Source: Arcobacter sp. (GTDB lineage: Bacteria; Campylobacterota; Campylobacteria; Campylobacterales; Arcobacteraceae). Taken from it: a DNA stretch of 19,380 bases. Numbering within the stretch: the stretch's first letter is position 1; every line of letters starts with the position of its first letter. The notes below the pieces were generated by a model. The model had not been told where the DNA came from. It saw nothing but the letters and a program-made list of their open reading frames with translations, and ran no database searches. Shown one piece after another: positions 15,212 through 19,380 of the stretch. Both the position numbers and the translations under genes were made by a program. Where the stretch lies: NCBI GenBank assembly GCA_030635995.1, contig DAOVXU010000010.1:1-19380 (forward strand), written 5' to 3'.

Positions 15212-16231
15212 CTATTGTAGTATTTTATCTACAATTTTTTTTACCCCATCTTTTTGAATGGAGTTGATTAGGTTTTTGCTTATATCTTTTATATCTGTAT
15301 TTAAGATATCTAAAATAATATTCTTATCTAGCTCTTCTTGTGTTTTTAAAAAACATAGATTATTAGTTAATAGAAATTTTGCATTATGGTATTGATGATT
15401 GGAAGCTGCATAGGGGTAAGGTATATAAAGTGTTGGCATACCTAAAGAGGATAGTTCCCATAGAGTACTTGCACCACTTCTACTAACAGCAAAATCTGCT
15501 TTATCCATAAAAGATAGAATATCTTTAGAAAAGTCAAAAACTTCAGCATCTATTTTTAACTGTTGATATTTATCTTTTATTTTTATAAAATCATTTTTTC
15601 CAGTTTGGTGGATAATATTTATATTTTTTTCTTTTAAAATTGGTGCTATTTTTATTGCAAAATTATTTATAGCAGTTGCCCCTTGACTACCACCTAAAAA
15701 GATTATTGTTTTTATATTTTCCCTTATTCTTGAATATTTAAAAAAAGTTTGGTTTATAGGGTAGTCTTTAATAGTTGAATTTTTATCATATGAACTAAAA
15801 ACCTCTTTTGCAAATTTGGAAGTTATCTTATTTAGCTTACCCATAATAGAATTTTGTTCGTGAATATAAAGTTCACTTTGTGTAAATATTGAGGCAAATG
15901 AAGCAGGGGAAGCTGAAAAACCACCTACACTAATCACTTTTTGTATTTTGTATTTATTGAATATTTTTATACAAGATAGCATGGCTTTAAATATCATATT
16001 TAAAGATTTAATTTTTCCTATAAAACCTTGGTTTACTACACCTTTTGTATTCATAAAATATGATTTATATATTTTTGCTTCATTTTCAAACCAAGCTTTA
16101 TCAGCCCCTTTAGTTGAACCTATAAATATAACTTTATAACCTCTATTATCTAGTTCATATATTAAACTTTTTGCAACTGATAGGTGACCACCTGTGCCAC
16201 CACCAGTAACTACTATAAATTTATCTTTCAT
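15212..16231 (-). CDS. murG: UDP-N-acetylglucosamine--N-acetylmuramyl-(pentapeptide) pyrophosphoryl-undecaprenol GlcNAc transferase
   Basis: MurG adds GlcNAc to lipid I to form lipid II, at the cytoplasmic face of the inner membrane. The 339-residue length is normal. Seen: the N-terminal glycine loop TGGGTGGH (9-16); VGGFSASPASF; IHEQNSIMGKLNKI; the second-domain loop LGGSQGATAIN; and the UDP-GlcNAc-binding stretch RSGASTLWELSSLGMP with PYPYAASNHQYHNA. I chose ATG 16231, which has GGAAA upstream and places the glycine loop at the usual distance from the start. An earlier ATG at 16294 would add 21 residues overlapping bpt. It overlaps bpt by 11 bases, so the two are translated from one transcript. 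Its stop lies 3 bases from the convergent FecR gene. Confidence 0.93.
   Translation of the reverse strand: MKDKFIVVTGGGTGGHLSVAKSLIYELDNRGYKVIFIGSTKGADKAWFENEAKIYKSYFMNTKGVVNQGFIGKIKSLNMIFKAMLSCIKIFNKYKIQKVISVGGFSASPASFASIFTQSELYIHEQNSIMGKLNKITSKFAKEVFSSYDKNSTIKDYPINQTFFKYSRIRENIKTIIFLGGSQGATAINNFAIKIAPILKEKNINIIHQTGKNDFIKIKDKYQQLKIDAEVFDFSKDILSFMDKADFAVSRSGASTLWELSSLGMPTLYIPYPYAASNHQYHNAKFLLTNNLCFLKTQEELDKNIILDILNTDIKDISKNLINSIQKDGVKKIVDKILQ
15214..15242 (+). terminator. Rho-independent terminator after the FecR gene
   Basis: A 7-bp stem (ATTGTAG at 15214-15220, CTACAAT at 15229-15235) with an 8-base loop is followed by a run of Ts. It lies inside the 3' end of murG on the other strand and would end the long plus-strand run. 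Confidence 0.65.
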
Positions 16232-16958
16232 GTCGTTTCCAAATACACTCTTCATCCATTGTTGGACGATTTTGTAAAACATCAAAAGGGGCATAACTCT
16301 CTTTATATCCCATAGAGTAATGGTCTTTTATCCAATATCCTAAAAATAGATATGGAACTTCTGCTTGTTGGGCGATACTCATTTGAGCTAAAATTGAAAA
16401 TTTACCAAGTGAACGGTTTTCATAATCGTGGTCATAAAAACAATATACACAAGAGATAGATTTTTTTGTCATATCACTAAGCGCTACGCCGATTAATTTA
16501 TCATCCAAGAAGTATAATATCTCTTTTCCAAAAGTACCTGCTCCATTTACATATGAATGCATATATTCAGCTGGTTCTATTTGATTTTCCCTCCACCCTT
16601 TTTTTTGTTCCATATATTTATGATATTTATTAAATAGATTTAGATGGTCTATACTCATACTTGGTTTTTGTACATAAATTTGTATATCTTGATTTTTAGC
16701 TAATATTCTTTTTTGTGATTTTGTATATTTTAAATTATTTATATCAATTCTGACAGTTTTACATTCATTACAATCTTTACATTCTGGAACAAAATGGACA
16801 TTTCCAAATCTTCTCCAGCCTCGTTCTAGCATTTTATGATAAGTTTTAGTATTACAATTTTTTATAAATCTATACCTTGTATCTGCTTTTTTATCACCAT
16901 AATAAGCACACTGTTTAGACTCTTCAAGTATCTCTGTAATATTTTCTTGGTTATTCAT
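16221..16958 (-). CDS. bpt: Aspartate/glutamate leucyltransferase (arginyltransferase family, N-end rule)
   Basis: Enzymes of this family use an aminoacyl-tRNA to add leucine or arginine to N-terminal Asp or Glu, marking proteins for degradation. The 245-residue product shows an N-terminal CAYYGDKKADTRYRFI stretch (C17), then ECKDCNECKTVRIDI with C60, C63 and C66, a cysteine set conserved in ATE/Bpt proteins and linked to metal or Fe-S binding in some. The C-terminal domain has YCFYDHDYENRSLGKFSILA and FLGYWI, the acyltransferase signatures. There is no ribosome site before ATG 16958. A TATAAT box just 7 bases upstream suggests a leaderless transcript. It overlaps murG at its 3' end. Older annotation calls it ate. 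Confidence 0.9.
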   Translation of the reverse strand: MNNQENITEILEESKQCAYYGDKKADTRYRFIKNCNTKTYHKMLERGWRRFGNVHFVPECKDCNECKTVRIDINNLKYTKSQKRILAKNQDIQIYVQKPSMSIDHLNLFNKYHKYMEQKKGWRENQIEPAEYMHSYVNGAGTFGKEILYFLDDKLIGVALSDMTKKSISCVYCFYDHDYENRSLGKFSILAQMSIAQQAEVPYLFLGYWIKDHYSMGYKESYAPFDVLQNRPTMDEECIWKRHER

Positions 16959-16964
16959 AAAAGT

Positions 16965-16970
16965 ATTATA
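16965..16970 (-). promoter_or_regulatory. -10 box implying leaderless bpt mRNA
   Basis: TATAAT on the minus strand ends 6 bases before the ATG at 16958, so transcription should begin at or within one or two bases of the start codon. No Shine-Dalgarno sequence is present. Confidence 0.45.
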
Positions 16971-16980
16971 TCTAAAGTGT

Positions 16981-16986
16981 TATAAT
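16981..16986 (+). promoter_or_regulatory. Extended -10 box for the periplasmic sensor gene
   Basis: TGTTATAAT would start transcription near 16993 and leave a leader of about 24 bases with AAAGG six bases before ATG 17017. Confidence 0.45.
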
Positions 16987-17016
16987 AAATCTTATTTATA
17001 AATATAAAGGCTGTTT

Positions 17017-19380
17017 ATGTTTCAAAAGTTATTTTTAGTTATTTTTATTTTACTTAGTATATCTCTTGGAGCAAATGATGGAATCCCACAAGAAAGAGGG
17101 CAAAAAGTTTCTTTACAACTTTTATGGAAGCATCAGTTTGAATTTGCTGGATTTTATATTGCAAAAGAGAAAGGTTTTTATAAAGATAATAATCTTGAAG
17201 TTGAACTAAAAGAGTATCAATTTGGGGTAGATATAACTAAAGATGTTGAATCTGGGGAAAGTACATTTGGTGTAGGCTATCCAAGTCTTATTCTTGATAA
17301 AGCAAATGGCTCAAATATAGTTTTATTAAATTCTATTTACCAGTCCTCTCCTCATATTTTAATAACTCTAAAATCATCAGGTATAAAATCTATAGAAGAG
17401 TTTAAAAATAAAAAAATTATGATAGAAAATAATACTATAAAAGCAGTACCTTTTATGGGTATGTTGTTTTCAAAAGGTATTAAAAAAGAAGATGTAAATA
17501 TTTTAAAACCAACATTTGATATAGAGGATTTGATTCAAGGTAAAACAGATATATTTGCTGCTTATATATCAAATGAAGTATATAAACTAAATAAAAAGGA
17601 TTTAAAATATAATATTTGGAATCCAGCAGATTATGGCTTTGATTTTTATAATGATATTTTATTTACCTCTTCTAAAATGCTAAAAAATGATAATAGTAAA
17701 GTGAAAAGATTTCAAGAGGCTTCATTAAAGGGATGGAGATATGCTTTTGCGCATATAGATGAAACAGTTGAGCTTATTTTAAATAAATATAATACACAAA
17801 ATAAAACAAAAGAAGCATTACTTTATGAAGCAAAAACTTTAAAAAAGTTAGCATATAAAGGGAATATTGCTTTTGGAGATATTGATAAAAATAAAATACA
17901 AAGAATATATGATATTTATAATTTAATGGGATTAACAAACAATAAAATAGACCTTGATACTTTTTTGTATTGTCCAAATCCAGAACATATACTATTGACA
18001 AAAAAAGAACGGCAGTATTTAAAAGATAATCCAATTATAACAGTACACAATGAACAAAACTGGCCACCATATAATTTTAATGAAAATGGAAAAGCTAAGG
18101 GTTTTTCAATAGATTATATAAAATTAGTTGCTCAAAAATTGGGTATTAAAATAAAGTTTATTGATGGATATACTTGGAATGAATTTATGGATATGGTTAA
18201 AACAAATAAAATAGATATTTTATTAAACACAATTAAAACAAAATCTAGAGAGGAATCTCTTAACTTTACTACAGGGTATACAAACTCTACAAAATTTATT
18301 TTTACAAATGACAATAATATAAAAACATTAGATGCTCTTAAAGGTAAAATAGTAGCTGTTACAGAAGGTTTTTTTATACATAAATTTTTAGAAAAGAATT
18401 ATCCATCTATAAAATTAAATATCCAAAATAATACACTAGATTGTATTCATGAAGTTATAAATAAAGAGGCAGATGCAATAATAGGGAATTTTGGAGTGGT
18501 TAATTATATTTTGCAAGACAATGTAATTAATTTATCTTATTCTATTGTACTTAAAGAGGTAGGATTGCAAAAATCATTACATTTAGCTACTGCTAAAAAT
18601 AATTTAGTTTTAAAAAATATTTTACAAAAAGGTATAGATAAGATAACTGATCAAGAGATTAATAATTTAAAAAATAAATGGCTAGGATTTGTTCAACCAA
18701 CGAAAGTAAAAAATATTGTAAATCTTCTTACAAATGAAGAGAAAGATTGGATAAAAAACAACCGTGTTAAAGTAGGTATTGAAAATTGGAAACCGATAAT
18801 GTATTTTGATAAAGAATTAAATACAATGAGTGGAATTGGTGGAGATATCCTTAAGTTGCTACTGCAAAGATTAGGTATGAAGAGTGAAAATATCATTAAT
18901 CAAGAGTGGGATATATTATTAAATCAATTTAAAGATGGTGATATTGATATATTACCCACTACATATCATACGAAAGATAGAGCAAATTATGGAATATTTA
19001 CTCAATCATATTTAGATATTAAAGAATATTTATATATTAAAAGTAATAATCACCAAATTAAAACTTTTAAAGATTTGAAAAATAAGAGATTAGCAATTAT
19101 AAGAGAGTATGGGACAATTCCTAAAATAAGAGAAAAATATCCAACTATAAATATAATAGAAACATCAAGTGTTGATGAGTCTATATCTCTTGTATTAAAT
19201 GGTAAAGTTGATGCTTTATATGATGCTCAATTAGGGATAGAATATCATTTGTTAAATCATGCCATATTAGGGATAAAAGGTATCGCTCAAGATACTTTTA
19301 AATCTTCCCCTCTTCATATGTTTAGTACATCTTCTAAACCAATTTTAAGTAGTATTTTAAAAAAAGGGTTAAAAAGTATA
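17017..19380 (+). CDS. Periplasmic multi-module sensor: NMT1/THI5-like plus two SBP_bac_3-like domains; truncated at window edge
   Basis: The frame is open for 788 codons and leaves the window, so the C-terminus is unknown. A signal or anchor segment (about 1-20) comes first. An NMT1/THI5-like binding module (about 25-320) has LLWKHQFEFAGFYIAKEKGF and FGVGYPSLI. A first SBP_bac_3-like module (about 329-555) starts LTKKERQYLKDNPIITV and includes WPPYNFNENGKAKGFSIDY. A second (about 569 onward) starts LTNEEKDWIKNNRVKVGIE and includes WKPIMYFDKE. Such stacked binding-protein modules in Campylobacterota usually precede a membrane segment and a PAS, histidine kinase or GGDEF output, so this is probably a sensor, not a transporter subunit. 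AAAGG six bases upstream supports the start. It is divergent from bpt. The ligands (thiamin-precursor-like, amino-acid-like) cannot be told from sequence. Confidence 0.85.
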   Translation, partial: MFQKLFLVIFILLSISLGANDGIPQERGQKVSLQLLWKHQFEFAGFYIAKEKGFYKDNNLEVELKEYQFGVDITKDVESGESTFGVGYPSLILDKANGSNIVLLNSIYQSSPHILITLKSSGIKSIEEFKNKKIMIENNTIKAVPFMGMLFSKGIKKEDVNILKPTFDIEDLIQGKTDIFAAYISNEVYKLNKKDLKYNIWNPADYGFDFYNDILFTSSKMLKNDNSKVKRFQEASLKGWRYAFAHIDETVELILNKYNTQNKTKEALLYEAKTLKKLAYKGNIAFGDIDKNKIQRIYDIYNLMGLTNNKIDLDTFLYCPNPEHILLTKKERQYLKDNPIITVHNEQNWPPYNFNENGKAKGFSIDYIKLVAQKLGIKIKFIDGYTWNEFMDMVKTNKIDILLNTIKTKSREESLNFTTGYTNSTKFIFTNDNNIKTLDALKGKIVAVTEGFFIHKFLEKNYPSIKLNIQNNTLDCIHEVINKEADAIIGNFGVVNYILQDNVINLSYSIVLKEVGLQKSLHLATAKNNLVLKNILQKGIDKITDQEINNLKNKWLGFVQPTKVKNIVNLLTNEEKDWIKNNRVKVGIENWKPIMYFDKELNTMSGIGGDILKLLLQRLGMKSENIINQEWDILLNQFKDGDIDILPTTYHTKDRANYGIFTQSYLDIKEYLYIKSNNHQIKTFKDLKNKRLAIIREYGTIPKIREKYPTINIIETSSVDESISLVLNGKVDALYDAQLGIEYHLLNHAILGIKGIAQDTFKSSPLHMFSTSSKPILSSILKKGLKSI

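Noticed and set aside
16232..16294. 21-residue N-terminal extension of MurG
   Set aside because: It would overlap bpt by 74 bases and place the glycine loop too far from the N-terminus; ATG 16231 has a ribosome site.

Overview
The window is very AT-rich. Its gene complement points to a member of the Campylobacterota, most likely the Arcobacter group (inference from gene families and sequence style, not from a marker gene). The clues are histidine kinases with the H-box AHQW(K/R)QPL, a UbiA-type prenyltransferase of the futalosine/menaquinone kind, TATAAT-type -10 boxes without clear -35 boxes, and short intergenic gaps. I see no tRNA, rRNA, CRISPR array, transposase or integrase.

Layout. (1) 1-2765, minus strand: a two-gene signalling operon made of an N-terminal receiver/histidine kinase and a membrane Cache-PAS sensor that runs off the left edge. 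(2) 2883-4803, plus strand: cysK, a 68-residue helical protein and an EI24/CysZ-type membrane protein, closed by a hairpin that overlaps the stop codons of two convergent genes. (3) 4812-6453: a rearranged patch. The last 94 bp of the menaquinone prenyltransferase gene are present twice, 1315 bp apart. Between the copies lie a 56-bp near-perfect palindrome, an orphan PD-(D/E)XK restriction-endonuclease-like gene and a 42-residue basic protein. This looks like insertion of a restriction gene with long target duplication. (4) 6367-7227, minus: the intact prenyltransferase gene. (5) 7342-15208, plus: a tightly packed five-gene run of c-type-heme PAS histidine kinase, miaA, CHASE2-adenylate cyclase, a TPR plus outer-membrane beta-barrel protein resembling Slam/DUF560 (type XI secretion), and an exported FecR-domain protein whose C-terminus looks like a TbpB-type barrel, as in Slam cargo. 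A terminator follows. (6) 15212-16958, minus: murG and bpt/ate, overlapping by 11 bp. (7) 17017-end, plus: a large periplasmic sensor with one NMT1/THI5-like and two SBP_bac_3-like modules, cut by the right edge.

How the genes may work together: the window is rich in envelope sensing (four sensor proteins). The most interesting unit is the CHASE2-cyclase / Slam-like / FecR-TbpB-like trio. It can be read as an exporter with its own cargo, coupled to a cyclic-nucleotide-producing inner-membrane sensor. That coupling is inference from gene order and domain signatures; none of it was tested by database search.
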